Source: Toxotes chatareus
Lineage: Eukaryota; Chordata; Actinopteri; Toxotidae
DNA: 64,000 nt
Reading direction: 5' to 3'
NCBI GenBank assembly: GCA_016801885.1
Contig: CM028893.1
Span: forward strand, 14,239,950 to 14,303,949
Both the position numbers and the translations under genes were made by a program. Shown here in pieces: positions 45,977-64,000 of this stretch. Under the pieces are notes generated by a model. That model was not told where the DNA came from, did no database searches, and saw only the letters and a program-made list of their open reading frames with translations. The first letter of the stretch is position 1; each line of letters starts with the position of its first letter.

Positions 45977-46614
45977 TTAGGGCGTGTGTTTGGGCGTGTG
46001 TGTGTGGTGTCTGTCGTCACTGTTGTGTCCGTGCTGCTGTGGTTCGGGCTGTTTGTCTTTCCTCTGGTCCTTGGTGACGCCTCTGTTGTGTTTGCCTGAG
46101 GAAACATCGGAGGAATCATCGCTGTTATCGCGGGTTTTTCTCGTGCTGCTGCTTTTCACCTCTGGTTTGTGTTATTTTGAAAAAGCTGGAGCTAATGTTA
46201 AAAGTCAAAGTGAAGACGCTGCTGTCTGATTGGACCAGACGGAGCCCGCCTCATCCATTTATTGTTTCCTGAATAAAACGTTGGTACTATAGGCAGACAG
46301 GTGTGTGTGTGTGTGTTTTTTGTGCGTACCGTCTCTTCCTCTGAGCTCTGGTAGAACCGAGCTTCTCAGATCTGGGAGGTGGATGTCTGACTTCTTCTTG
46401 GCCACCGCAACGCCACCGCGGTCCGACAGGAAGGAGCGCTCGCCGATCAGACTCTTATCTGACACCTGGAAGGAGAGAGCAGTGACTTTTCCTACTCTGA
46501 TTCTGTTGTAAACCAGATGAACACATGCATCCTGTTACCTGTGCTGTGGTTAATGCTGGTTGGGCCACTCGACTATGAACACCACCGTAATTTCTTGGCT
46601 TGTCTATACACCTG

Positions 46615-46649
<35 letters not shown>

Positions 46650-49600
46650 TTCTACCACATTAGTTGATCAGTTCACACAAAACAGAACCAAAGGGAACCT
46701 GACAGGTGCAACAACTTTGGGCCGAGTTCAGGAATATTCCTGAGCGAGTGCTGAAACACAGAATCTACCAAATAATTCACGTCTTTGTTAAAATTTCAGT
46801 GGACAGTTACAGCACACACACCAGGAGCGAGTTCAGGACTTACAGCAGCCACAGCTGGTTGGCTGTTTGGCTGTTAGATGGTTAACCATGAAAAACGTAC
46901 GGAAATACATGGAAAAAATTTAACCAGGAATTGTTGCCAGTTTGCCAAGTTATCGAGTTTCTTTTCGTTGAGGATTAACAGCCTGATTCCAGACCTCTGA
47001 ATCAGGTTTGTTTACATTGGCTGGTTGTTGTGCCCTTTGATGTCTGTTTTCCCCGACTGGATAAACTAGAACAAAACTTCATGCCCTGGTTACTGGGTTA
47101 TGAAAACTTTAGTACCTGAGGCTGTGGATCCCAGGAGGGAAACCTGCCCCTGGGGGCAGGTGATCACCAACGGTGGGGCTGACAGAGAAGGAGGGGATCA
47201 GGGTTGTGGAGGAAGGAGGGAGGAGGAGAGGAGTGGAGGAGGGAGGCGGAGGCGGAGGTGGAGAAGAAGGCGGTGCAGTGAAATCAAAGTCATTAAGGTC
47301 TGCGGTGTCCATGTTGTGTAAGACGAAGCTTCTCTTCAAAGCTCTGTGGTCTGGCGTTGCTGTAGGAGGGACTGAAGTGGGATCTGTGATGGCGGACATA
47401 TTTGCTGTGCCATTCCTTTCAGGGTTGTCACTCTTCCTCTTTGCCTCTGTAGTTCTCTGAGTCTTTAGGGTCACGGCTGCGGTGGACGTGGTGTGGTTAA
47501 CAACAGACGTAAGCTTTGTCTGAGGTTGTCCAATCAGACATTTGGAGACGGGGGGTTTCAAAGATTTCACATTGGATTCAGCTTCACTGCTGTTGTTCTT
47601 CTGTTTGTTATTTGAGCCAGAAACCTTTGAAGTTTGACTTACTGAAGATTTACTCTTCCCATACTCCTGACCTGGCTTCAGTTTAGAAGATCTACAGGCG
47701 TCCATCTCTGACACAGCTGTGTCCGAGCATCTAGAATGCAACCCACTGGAATCTATACCTTTGGTGTTCTTGGTACTTCTTAGATGGCCTTCCCTCGGCT
47801 CTGGGGAAGCAGCTTTCCCATATTTAGGTTTAACTGTCACTGTGTCACTGTCTTTGAGACCTGTTACGCTCTTGGGACCTTCTAATGAATCAGAAGTAGG
47901 AGTTTTAGCTGGTTTAGAAATCTCAGCTTCCTTCCTTAACCCTGCACCAGTGTCCTTTCCAGGTTTATTTTTCATTACCTTAGCACCTGATGTCCTGGAC
48001 TGTTTGGTGGACATCGAGGGTTCTGAGGTGTTGCGGATAGTTTTAGAAAGCTTTGGAGGCTGCTTTCCTTTTACTTTCTCCATCTTCTCCTCTTCCTTCT
48101 TGTCTTTCTTCTCCTTTTCCTTTTTAACTTTCACATCCATGTCTTCCAGTTGTTTCTTGCCTCTGCCTCTCGGGTTTTTCTCGTTCCCTTCATCCTTTTC
48201 TCGTCTTGGGGTTTTGGTTATTTTGGGAAGTGCAGAGTTTTCTCTGTAGTCCTTTTGGATCTTCGCGTTCAGCTCATTCAGAAACCTGTACAGATACATA
48301 CCCAACAGTCAGAGGGTTGATTCATGTCTTCATCACTGTTGCTCCATGCTGGGAAAGTGCCAATGAGCAACGTCTAGCTAACACACATTTCAAGTCCTCA
48401 CGTTGCCAAATTCTGCTAAACAGACTATTAAATTACTACAACTACAAACACACAGAGATACCTGAGGTGGAAAGAGTCCTGTGTGAACAGAGGATGTTCG
48501 AGAAGTTCTGAACACTGAGGCCGTCTTTCTGGATCCATGTGGAGACAGCTCTGAAAGGGACAACAGAAGGGTTATCACTCGTTAGCTCGTCAATATGTCT
48601 CCTGGCTCGTAACCAGTGGAGCTAAGATCCAAACTACCAGCCCTCAGACTGTATTTGTAACTAGCTGGTCATCAACTGAGCTAACGTTAGTGGAATATAC
48701 TCCATGCTGTGTAACTCCAGTGTGTAAGTGAGTAAACCAAGTAAACTAAAGCGTACCTGTGCCAGGTCGAGTGCAGGGGATGTGATTGTAGGGAAGCGCT
48801 GCTGCAGTGGGACTCGGACACAACATTCTGGCAATCTGACCCCAGAGAAGACGGGATTCCTGTAGAACAACTCCTGGTGATGAGCAGTGAGGTTTCCTGA
48901 GACAGAAAAAGAAAAGGAGAAGTTAGAAGAGGAGATGTAGCTCATATTTATCCGCCACAGTTTGTGGAGCTTACCGAAGCACCTGACGATGTGGTAGATT
49001 TGGTCGAGGTCAGAGTCTCCAGGAAACAGAGGCTGACCTGTCAGCATCTCTAATAACAGACAACCCACAGCCCACACGTCTACTGGTCTACACAGAGACA
49101 CACAAAAACACACAGGGCTGTTAACACATTCATCAGCAGACCACAGGTACATCCACAGGTCGACACACAAACACTTACTTTCCATATTTAATGTCTCCCA
49201 CCAGCAGTTCAGGTGCTCTGTACCAGCGGGTGGCTACGTAGTCGGTGTAGACGCCGTCCTCAGCAGGTGACGCCACGGTGCGGGCAAAACCGAAATCACA
49301 CAGCTTGACCACGCCCCCCTGAGAGATGAGGATGTTCTCTGGTTTAATGTCACGGTGGATGATCTGTGAGGGAAAGAGACAAAGGAAGTCTGTAATCCTT
49401 ACCGGGAACTCTCCGAACCGCCTCCACGGACTGGACAGGTAGAACACCTTGCACAGGTGTTTACATAGACCTGAATCCAGCAATAAAGCCAGTCTGACCT
49501 GGTCTATACTTAGAACCTGAGACTTGTGTGGGACTTCAGGTGTTTGGGGGAATGCTTCGCTGTGTGTCCTCACATTGTGCTGGTGGCAGAAGGCTGCAGC

Positions 49601-50428
49601 TCTCAGGATCTGGTACAGGTGTCGCCGGCTGGTATTCAGGTCCAGTCCAGTTGGGTTTTGCTCCAGATCATCCAGGAGGGTCCGCTCCACAAACTCAAAC
49701 ACCAGGTACCAGCGGCGGCGACGCTTCCACACGTCTAGAAGGTTCACCAGGTTTCCGTGACGCAGTTGCTTCATGGTAAAAAAAAAAGACGAGAGCAGAG
49801 AGATAGGCATCTGTGAATGTGATGCTGGACGTGGTTCCTCCGGCTGTGGCAGGAAAACAGGAAAAACACAGAGCTAGCTCTAAAAGGTCAAATAAGACAA
49901 CATTTTTAAAAATAATTCTTTAGTCCCAGCAGCTGATTTCTGCTCTTCTAATGTCTTCTCTCATGTCGAGTTTGAGACTAAATGTAAGAACAGGACTCAG
50001 AGCTCGTTTGGGTTGTGTTTGTCTTGTGATTGACAGGCTGCTTTTGTGTCTCGCTTCACTCAGGTTTCAGACTCATGCAAACCACCTGATGCTGAGCGAC
50101 TCGGTGACTGACTGACTGACTGACTTGACTGACTTGACTGGGTGATGGACTGGGTGACGGACTGGGTGACTGACTGGGTGACGGACTGGGTGACTGACTG
50201 GGTGACTGGCTGGGTGACTGGCTGGGTGATGGACTGGGTGATGGACTGATTGACAGGTACCCTGAGCAGCTTGATCTCCCTCAGGGCGATCTTCTTCACT
50301 GTCTTGTCATCGTCGGAGTCCATGAACTTCTTAATGGCCACGAGGCGGCCGGAGTCCCGGTGGCGACACTTCAGCACCAGGCCGTAACTGCCCTCCCCGA
50401 CCAGACCCAGAGACTCGTAACGCTCCAT
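45977..50428 (-). CDS. cdkl2: Cyclin-dependent kinase-like 2 (serine/threonine kinase)
   Basis: Ten exons (50261-50428, 49574-49768, 49179-49363, 48975-49087, 48757-48896, 48462-48550, 47116-48285, 46539-46611, 46330-46465, 45977-46161) stay in frame and give 817 residues. The kinase domain shows GEGSYG, AIKK, the KKIALRE helix that names the KKIALRE/CDKL group, HRDIKPEN, DFGFAR and the MAPK-like TDYVATRWYRAPE activation segment. CDKL2 is preferred over CDKL1 by the starting ERYESLGLVGEGSYG and by DDLEQNPTGLD. The C-terminal tail is mostly one 1.17-kb exon, highly charged and Lys/Ser-rich with a proline run, and ends in a His/Asp-rich segment. It is clearly longer than the human protein (about 490-570 residues). 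Neighbouring odaph supports the assignment, as in human 4q21. Confidence 0.9.
50100..50258. repeat. Twelve-base minisatellite in cdkl2 intron 1
   Basis: About ten units of GACTGGGTGAC(G/T), preceded by GACT tetramers, lie directly behind the donor of the first cdkl2 exon. Because the unit is a multiple of three, reading through the donor stays open for more than 60 codons. Confidence 0.85.
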
Positions 50429-51520
50429 GACGGTCTGCAGGGTGGAGGGTTAGAAAAAGGTCTGATCTCTCTGAAACAACCAGCACAAACGGATTCCTCT
50501 GCCTCTCACACGTCACTAACATCAATCAAAACACATTTTATAAATATATTATCACTGGTATATTTTTATAAAATAACCTGAAATAAAAAATATTTTAAAA
50601 TGTTTAATATTTGAGAGAAAGAAAAAGGGTATGAAAACCCTGAAAGGTGTAAGAAAAAGTTATATAAGTCAAGTCTAATCTCTAATGTGTTTAACAGTAC
50701 GATGATTTATATTTAAATGCTCCAACAAAATGCACTTTAAGAGTAAATGATATGTCAGATGGTTATTACTCCACATTACTGTGTGAACAGTAAACTCTGC
50801 TGTAACTGGTCAAACTGATGTTAAACATGAGAACACTGAGAACCAAAGACTGAACTGCAGACCCAGAGACCGGAGTCTCACAGACCTGTACCAGAGAGAC
50901 ACACACACACACACACACACACACTAACCTTACAGGGGAACTCCTAACTCTTTAATCGGCGCGGTGAGCTTCCGTTTTCAAAATAAACACTGGAGTAACG
51001 TTGCGTGTATGTGTGCGTGTGCGTGTGTACAGTTACCGGAGAGGACACCTGGACTCCGTGTCCCGGTGTGTGTGCATGCGAGTGTCTCAGCAATTACCTG
51101 CGGCCACCCAAAACGTTGCCACGGTAACGCCCCCCGCCACGCTGGGAGGCAGTATCATCCCCGGGTAGAACGTGACGTCAGAAGAAAAACAACAACAACA
51201 ACAAACAAAATCCTCAATTTTCTTTTCAAAGGACAGAAGTTGTTCTAACTTTGTTGCTCTGAAACCTTCAGAGTGTTTTCGGCTGTTCACCGTGTGAAAA
51301 TCTGACTCCAGCTCTCTACCGCCACCTGGTGTCAGCGGTCAGCACGAGCTGACAAACATAAATTCATTAAAAAAAAAAAAAAACAAAGGATGATTAAAGA
51401 TTAAAAGTCTCTGAAAGTATTTTAATGCAAAAATAATTATTTACAATAAGAAAATACAAAAATACATCTGTACATTCACAATAACAATGGAAAACAGTTT
51501 GAAAGTCAGCCGTGTGTGTG

Positions 51521-58525
<7,005 letters not shown>

Positions 58526-59204
58526 GATCGGCTGTCCTCACGTCCCCTCTCCTCTTTCTTCTTCCTCCTCCTCCTCTTCTTCTAACTCTTCTTCAGTCCA
58601 AGTTTCTGAGGAGTTTTTCTGGCATCCCTCACATCGACGGGGCTGATGTGATGCCACAGGTGGGAAACCTTGAAATAGCTGAGCGGCAGAGATGGAGAGA
58701 GATAATGAGAACGAGAGAGAGAGAGAGGCAGGTGGGTGGAGGAAGTGCAGACAATGAAGAAGAGAAGACAAAAGGAAAGAAAGAAACAACAAAGGGAAGG
58801 AAGAAGAAGAAGAAGGTGTTTTTTTTATTTGGGTCTGTTACTGTCGGCTTCTGTCACATGGATAAAGTTTTAAATATCTGACCTGAAAACAAACCTTCAA
58901 TACGAACAGACTTTACAGAGAGAGAGAGAAAAGGACGGAGATAGAGAGGAAGTGAAAGAATGACGTGAATGAAACCACAAAGCATCCGTCTCTGAATAAC
59001 TCCAGGAAGAACACACACACACACACACACACAGCATTGCAAACATTAACTTCTGTTCTGTGATGCACTGAACACGACCTCACTGACCCTCTGCACAAAG
59101 ACTCTGAATCTTAATGTTATTTGATGAAAACGTTTTAAAAACACGATTTAAACGTTTGCGTTCACACCAGCAGCTGCAGGAGGCTTTATAACGAAGGTCT
59201 GGGC

Positions 59205-59490
59205 GAGATGCTAACATCAGAGTGCTAACATGCTCATGTTCAGCAGGTAGAACTCACCTTGTTCACTCTGATCAGTGTGTTAGCATGCTAACATTTGCTA
59301 ATTAGCTAAACACAGAGCGCAGCTGAGGCCGATGGGAATGTTTTTAGTTCTGCGGATGTTTGATCAGAAACCAAAGTGTTGGACAAATTCATATTCCAAC
59401 CTGATGATGAAGAGTCGAAGCGTCAGCAATCAATAATCCAACCAATCGCTGCTGACATGTTTCAGTCTGGACCAACATGGCTGACAAACA
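59205..59490 (+). repeat. Dispersed teleost repeat copy upstream of tec
   Basis: GTTAGCATGCTAACATTTGC, GAGGCCGATGGGAATG, CCAAAGTGTTGGACAAATTC and ATGTTTCAGTCTGGACCAAC appear in the order known from this widespread perciform repeat. Confidence 0.6.
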
Positions 59491-59669
59491 CGAGAGGAAG
59501 AAAAACTTTTTTACGCGGACAGGCTCTACGCACCAGACTCCATTTAAATTTTCAGTCAGTTTAGTGTTTTTATTACTCCAATGGAAAACCATGAGGACAA
59601 AACACTGATCGCACAAAGGGATTTGTTTTTAGATCAGTGGGGAACAGTGAGAGCAGGATGGAGCCGTCA

Positions 59670-59670
<1 letters not shown>

Positions 59671-59707
<37 letters not shown>
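59671..59707. repeat. (TAA)n microsatellite
   Basis: About twelve tandem AAT/TAA units. Confidence 0.9.
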
Positions 59708-59708
<1 letters not shown>

Positions 59709-59967
59709 GCAGATGAACCACAGGAAGCTTCAAGTTGACTTTCCCAAAAAAACTACAACAAAAAAGAAGTGAAACCAGCTGCTGGCTGGCACAAAAGAAC
59801 TGATCTACAACGCCATGTGTGTCAGACTGAGGCTGTCAATAAAGTTCAGAGCAGTTGATTTGTGGTTTGAATAAAACGCGGCGCAGGTGCAGCTGGGAAA
59901 TATTTAGCTACAGCTCTGCACTGCTGGCTTATCATCAGCGGTCAGCTGTTTATGATTAAACTCAAAG

Positions 59968-60007
<40 letters not shown>

Positions 60008-60489
60008 AGACTTTCTGTCCCAAGCATGAGCAGCATATCCAGATGTTTCCCAGAATGTCCGCACTTTGAACAGCTGTGTAAAATTAAAGTGTAAATTTTC
60101 ACTTTCACAAACTCTTCACCTTTGAACAATATCCACATTTCCTAAAGCTGTTTTCACTTTCTGCCGCCTCCATTTTGAAAACTTCTGAAAGAAAAAAGAA
60201 AAAAATATAAAAAATATTTATCTTCTTTTACAAAGATGAAAGAAAACAAGTGTCTCTTTTTTCTCTTCAGGCTGAGGATCTCGGTCCTCACACACCTTCA
60301 TGTTGCAGCAGCAGATTTTTCTCTGTTATCTGACTCATTTGACTGGTGTCATACACCACTGACCTGTCACTGACACACACACACACACATAGACACACTG
60401 CGGTAGTGAGTGTACGAGGAAGTTTGTGTGTCTGTGTGTGTGGGTTGGTTGTGTGTCCGCCTCCCTCTCTTCATTTCCTGAATCCAGCT

Positions 60490-60561
60490 CCTCTGATTCT
60501 CAGCGACCTGGGACACAAACTGTCTCTGATCAGCTGAAAACTGGAACATGAAGCGCGAAGG
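60490..60561 (+). other. Possible 5' non-coding exon of tec with an upstream ATG
   Basis: The stretch ends in a consensus donor (GCGAAG|gtaaga) at 60561, followed shortly by a (TG)n tract at about 60595-60637. An ATG at about 60552 would be open for only a dozen codons after splicing to the acceptor near 62570, so it would act as a short upstream frame. Inferred. Confidence 0.35.
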
Positions 60562-60591
60562 TAAGAGACACTCGTCGTTTTGTGTCTCTCT

Positions 60592-60639
<48 letters not shown>

Positions 60640-61659
60640 CTCTATCATAAACTTTGTCTAAACGAACAGCGGTTGCGCAAACTCTGCGGTTGTCAGCAAA
60701 GCGGACCAAGTCCGACATCACAGCGAAGTGGAAGCGTAATAAGATGAAATAAGATGAAAATATAAAATGAAAATATTCATTAAAAAAGAAAAAATGGAAG
60801 TTGGATCAGAGATGTTACAGATCCGGATGTTAAAGGGAGAGAAACCCAGAAGTTTCACAGAAACTGAACAGAAGTTTGATTCTGTGGTTACCTGCCACAG
60901 GAATCACGTGCTCCTGTTTGCTTGGATAATATAAATCTATATATATTTTAAATAACGTTAAAGTACCGGGAGGTAAACGGGTCCACCTGGAAGCAGGTGT
61001 ACAGGGAGCCGCGCGCGAGTACGTTTACCTTCCTTCTGCTGCATTCAGGTGCTGTCGGAAACACGGATGTGTTGAACCGCCGGTCCATTTAAAAAAAAAA
61101 AAATCCCTTTGATAAAACAGGAGCTGTCAGGCAGGTGTAGATGTTTGTGTGTTTCAGATTAAAGCGATGAGGCCGAATACAGATTATATTTACTGTTGTT
61201 TGTAAACACGCGCGTATCTTTTACTGCATCAGGAAACTTTCACAGCTCAGATTTTATTGTTGTGTATCAACATATTTGAGTGTGATAGCAGTCGGACTGG
61301 ATTACAGACCTGAAACAGATGTGTTCCTGGAACATCTCGAGAACTGAGCGGCTTCAAATTCGTGTTTACTTATTCTGTGATCAGATATTTCCTGGTTATG
61401 ATGGAGTTTCTGCTGGACTCTGTGTCTAACTGCCAAATTCAGAATAAAATCTAACCCCACGACAAACACAAGCTTCAGTCAAAGAGATGAAATAACGCAT
61501 TGATCAGATTTGTCTCAGAAAATCAGAACAAATTTCACTGATGTCAGAGGAAGATTAATTACGAAAGCTGGTGAAAATTAGCTCTGAGGTCATGTGGTTG
61601 ATAAAATTGTGAGTTTGATGGCTGTGCTTCAGAAAAGAGGAGGAAGTGGAGACCAGAGC

Positions 61660-61995
61660 TAGCACAGAAAACCCTACAGTCAAGTCCATTTTATAGTAAG
61701 AGCAAGAGCCCGTGCTCTTTTTAACATTATGGACAGAGACCTAACATTTGCCCCAGGAGCAGCAACAATGGCAAGAAAAAAACTCCCTTTAACAGGTGAT
61801 GGGGGGCAAGAGGACGAAAGAGAACACAGCACAGTGCACGCTCCACATAATGGTAATGACGGAAGGCCAAAAGTAATAAGAGGACAATAGCAGCATCAGT
61901 TATAGGACTGATAACAATACAATGGTAGAACTGATGATAATAAGATTAATAACAGGACTAATAATACTAATTAATGAGACTAATGATGAGGCAGG
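61660..61995. repeat. Dispersed teleost repeat remnant in tec intron 1
   Basis: Words including TCAAGTCCATTTTATAGT, TTAACATTATGGACAGAGAC, CATTTGCCCCAGGAGCAGCA and AAAAAACTCCCTTTAACAGG belong to a repeat common in teleosts. It is followed by a degraded AT-rich tail. Confidence 0.5.
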
Positions 61996-62637
61996 TCATG
62001 GACCTGCAGAGACGGACAGCACATTGTACCGTACAGACAGTAAAGTACATCAGCTGTTTGAACCACCAGGAGTCAGGAGACAGTTTCTATTTGTGTTCGA
62101 GATATTTTTCGTCATTTCCTGTGTGGATCAGACTTCCTGTCTGTGACCACACTGATGGTACAGCTCTGAATCGATGACTTTATTTAGTCTCAGTGAACTG
62201 GGTTGAGAAACTCTGCTTTGGGACTGATCATAGAGCTGGAACGATTAAATAAGTAACTGATTAATCATCATTAATCATCGACATTTCATCATTTTTAAGT
62301 CACTTTGGTTCCAGCTTCACAAATGTGACATTTAGTTGTGTTTCTTTGTCAGAAACTGTAAATTAATCCTAATCATGTCAGGATTCATCCACTGGGGACA
62401 ATGAATATGAACACATTTCCTTCTGAATCTGATGCAGCAGAAGTTTGAAGTAGCATTAAAAAGAAATAAGTAAAGCACACGAAGATCGGAGTGACTTTAC
62501 AAAAGTACAGTATCTGAGTAAATGTACTTTCCACTGTTGTTATTAAATATAAAATTGTGTGTTTTTCCTCAGCTCAGCTCCGCCCCGCTACGTTCTGACC
62601 ACACCCACCAATGGGCGAGGGCGTTGGCCAGGCCAGG

Positions 62638-63579
62638 ATGAGTGCCGAGGTGCTATTGGAGGAGACGCTGATCAAGCGTTCTCAGCAGAAGAAGAGGACG
62701 TCGCCGTTGAACTACAAGGAGCGACTGTTCGTCCTCACCAAGAGCCGGCTGACCTACTACGATGGAAGAGCAGAGGTGGCTTTGATCGCCTTTTATCCCT
62801 GTTTTTAGGCTCCAGGCACCAGGCGAGCTGTTTCCCCCGTTTCCAGCCTTTATGCTTCATATTCAGCCTACAAACATGAAACTGGTATCAGTCAGTGAAA
62901 TAAAAACTGCCAAAATCCTTTAAACTGTTTAAACTCTGCATATAGATGAAGTTGAAATTATTAAGTTATTAAAATATTTTTCAAAAAGTTATTCGCAGAA
63001 GAAAAAGTTGGACTTAATGTTGAATTCTAGTTCACAAAGTAAAACAGTTTGAATGTCAGTGAACGCCACCCTGTTTTAAACTGAATTTCCAGGATAACAC
63101 ACCTGCATTAGACCTGCTCTTATCACAGTTATAATCAAATCAAATACGCTGCTGAAGGAAATGACTGTTTGTTTAAGGTTTCTAATCAAAAACCTTAAAT
63201 AAACATCAGTTCTGATCCAATGAATGATGAATGAATTCAGACGTCTCACACTTCGTTTCCACCAACAGAAGCGGTTCAGGAGAGGATCGATCGAGCTGAG
63301 CCGCATCAGATGTGTGGAGATCGTCAAGAACGGAGGAGGAGTCATTCCCTGCCAGAACAAATACCCCTTCCAGGTATCACACATTAAATCAGCGTCTGTT
63401 GTCTTCAAACTGTCTGTGAAAGCAGTAAATCTAACCTTTAAACTGCTGCAGGTATCTTAAATGAAAACTTAACGTCGGTGTGTGTGTTTTTGTCCAGGTT
63501 GTGTATGATACCAACACACTCTACGTTTTTGCTCCGAGTCACGACAGCAGAAGTCTCTGGGTCCAGAGCCTGAAAGAGG
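62638..63579 (+). CDS. tec: TEC tyrosine kinase, N-terminal PH domain only (runs off the right edge)
   Basis: TEC is a cytosolic tyrosine kinase recruited to PtdIns(3,4,5)P3 by its PH domain after antigen or cytokine receptor activation. Exons 62638-62775, 63269-63373 and 63498-63579 encode MSAEVLLEETLIKRSQQKK, SPLNYKERLFVLTKSRLTYY, a RIRCVEIVKN strand, PCQNKYPFQVVYDTNTLYVF and SLWVQSLKE, which follow the TEC PH fold closely. The lysine and arginine residues that bind phosphoinositide in Tec kinases (KKR near the start, KERLFVL) are present. The start at 62638 aligns with the human start residue for residue; an in-frame ATG at 62611 would add nine residues. Later exons lie outside the window. 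The last donor (AAAGAGG|gttggt) is weak. Confidence 0.9.
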
Positions 63580-64000
63580 GTTGGTCTCTGTGCTGTTCTC
63601 TTCTATTCTGTCTATAAAGGTGGAAACATGGCAGGTCACACTCACGGTTTATGTTCTGAGCTGCTGCAAAGATGTTTTCACACTTTAAACCACATGTCTG
63701 AAACTGGTTTTCACACACTGCTGCTTTCCTTAGCAGCCCCCAACTGTTTCCACTGTTCTGTGTGTGAGATGGAGAACAGGGTCAGAGCTGAGACGTAAGC
63801 TGCCCCTTGGTTTGGCTACCACCCCGATAATTGAATCAAACTGAAGTGAGTGGTTGTGGAGGAAAAGACGTGAGGCAGAGAAACTGTGTGAGGTGTAAGG
63901 CTCAGGTGCGTGCAGCCGTTTTAAACAGCAGGAAGTAAGTTATTGTTTCGCCCACTCACCAAAGGCAGTGAAGGTGCTTTAATACCCTCAGTGCAATCTG
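63580..64000 (+). other. tec intron, incomplete
   Basis: No further exon is seen before the window ends. Confidence 0.6.

Larger units (their letters stand above)
58526..60480. other. Region between divergent txk and tec
   Basis: No coding exon is supported. Promoters of both genes may lie here, because their 5' ends face each other. The stretch holds purine-rich blocks (58690-58815), a CA run at about 59011-59033, a dispersed repeat (59205-59490), a TAA trinucleotide run (59671-59706) and a CA run at about 59972-60005. Confidence 0.5.

Noticed and set aside
62611..62637. ATG at 62611 as the tec start
   Set aside because: The downstream ATG at 62638 aligns with the human start without gaps; the nine extra residues have no counterpart.

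Overview
The window looks like a chromosomal segment of a ray-finned (teleost, probably percomorph) fish. Genes are split into short exons with GT-AG introns. There are many long (CA)n tracts, several minisatellites and copies of repeat families that are typical of teleost genomes. The order of recognisable proteins matches human chromosome 4. No prokaryotic, viral or CRISPR features were seen.

Layout, left to right. (1) 42-3886, +: the 3' half of an inositol polyphosphate 4-phosphatase, best matched to INPP4B. It has two alternative last coding exons, one of them encoding a C-terminal membrane anchor. (2) 5270-10353, +: rnf150, a PA-TM-RING E3 ligase with a CpG-rich 5' end and a long 3' region. 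(3) 16159-19397, -: a protein phosphatase methylesterase-1-like gene. It is fully open, but the nucleophile serine of its active site is replaced by glycine. (4) 22210-25452, +: a GPRIN-family neurite-outgrowth protein, probably gprin3. (5) 28564-30978, +: ppm1k, the mitochondrial PP2C phosphatase of branched-chain amino acid metabolism, with a one-base frameshift in the sequence as given. (6) 33814-41255, +: abcg2, a half-transporter with 17 coding exons. (7) 43898-45604, +: a small secreted acidic protein that I identify as a candidate fish odaph. (8) 45977-50428, -: cdkl2 kinase. (9) 51521-58525, -: txk, a Tec-family tyrosine kinase without a PH domain. (10) 62638 to beyond the right edge, +: the PH domain of tec.

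Human INPP4B and RNF150 lie at 4q31, GPRIN3, PPM1K and ABCG2 at 4q22, ODAPH and CDKL2 at 4q21, and TXK and TEC at 4p12. The window therefore compresses distant parts of human chromosome 4. Only the PPME1-like gene is out of place, since human PPME1 is on 11q13; this suggests an extra copy. txk and tec are head to head here, whereas the human pair runs in the same direction.

The genes do not form one pathway and no shared system is evident. The most notable observations are the intact PPME1-like gene lacking its catalytic serine, the ppm1k frameshift, the odaph candidate, the alternative membrane-anchored INPP4B end, and a pure (CA)92 tract that forms the splice-acceptor tract of a txk SH2 exon. 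Exon boundaries were drawn by hand from splice consensus, reading phase and remembered family sequences. Gene ends outside the coding parts are uncertain.
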